DNA from: Ruminococcaceae bacterium UBA1691
Lineage (GTDB): Bacteria; Bacillota; Clostridia; Oscillospirales; Acutalibacteraceae
DNA length: 6,512 bases
Direction of reading: 5' to 3'
NCBI GenBank assembly: GCA_002320555.1
Contig: DCJV01000048.1
Span: 7,188-13,699, forward strand
The position numbers were made by a program, and so were the translations under genes. Within the stretch, counting starts at the first letter, position 1. The number at the start of each line of letters is the position of its first letter. Positions 6,455 through 6,512 of the stretch are shown here, piece after piece. The notes below the pieces were generated by a model. That model had not been told where the DNA came from. It did not search any database and saw nothing but the letters and a program-made list of their open reading frames with translations.

Positions 6455-6512
6455 CTAATGAATCGGGCCGGAAGGGTTTGATCGTGTATGACGCAGCTCC
6501 GCCCGGCGTTTC
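6455..6512 (-). other. possible 3' end of a gene upstream of cls
   Basis: One minus-strand frame entering from the right edge reads 18 charged codons (beginning KRRAELRHTR) and stops at TAG (6455-6457). That stop overlaps the TTAGGAG ribosome binding site of cls, an arrangement common inside operons. The other two frames are also open for most of this short, GC-rich stretch, so it does not prove a gene. No promoter for cls is visible here, which mildly favours co-transcription from outside the window. Confidence 0.2.

Overview
This 6.5-kb window looks like ordinary chromosomal DNA from an anaerobic, moderately GC-rich member of the Bacillota, class Clostridia. The evidence is an oxygen-sensitive nadA-nadB-nadC set in the compact clostridial order, AGGAG-type Shine-Dalgarno sites, a TTG start codon, sigma-A-like promoters with 17-bp spacers, and a two-helix Gram-positive-type cardiolipin synthase. 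I cannot place it to genus from sequence alone.

Layout: the left edge (1-147) has no supportable gene. The ribosome-associated GTPase HflX (148-1398) is on the minus strand. A 196-bp divergent intergenic region (1399-1594) carries a good promoter in each direction and an 8-bp inverted repeat lying over the nadA promoter. The plus-strand operon nadA (1595-2515), nadB (2535-4013) and nadC (4053-4910) follows, with gaps of 19 and 39 bp. A 15-bp perfect hairpin (4941-4977) sits between the convergent ends of nadC and the minus-strand cardiolipin synthase gene (5043-6443). The right edge (6444-6512) may hold the tail of a gene upstream of cls.

The three nad genes form the complete de novo route to the pyridine ring. 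NadB oxidises L-aspartate to iminoaspartate, NadA condenses it with dihydroxyacetone phosphate to quinolinate on a [4Fe-4S] cluster, and NadC uses PRPP to make nicotinate mononucleotide. The catalytic residues I know for each family are present. HflX and Cls are unrelated housekeeping neighbours (ribosome rescue or splitting, and membrane lipid synthesis).

I see no mobile element, CRISPR array, RNA gene or unknown multi-gene system. The points worth a second look are small: the operator-like repeat and leader hairpin before nadA, the TTG start entangled with a five-codon minigene, and a NadB that stops where longer homologues continue and is joined in frame, through a single TGA, to nadC.
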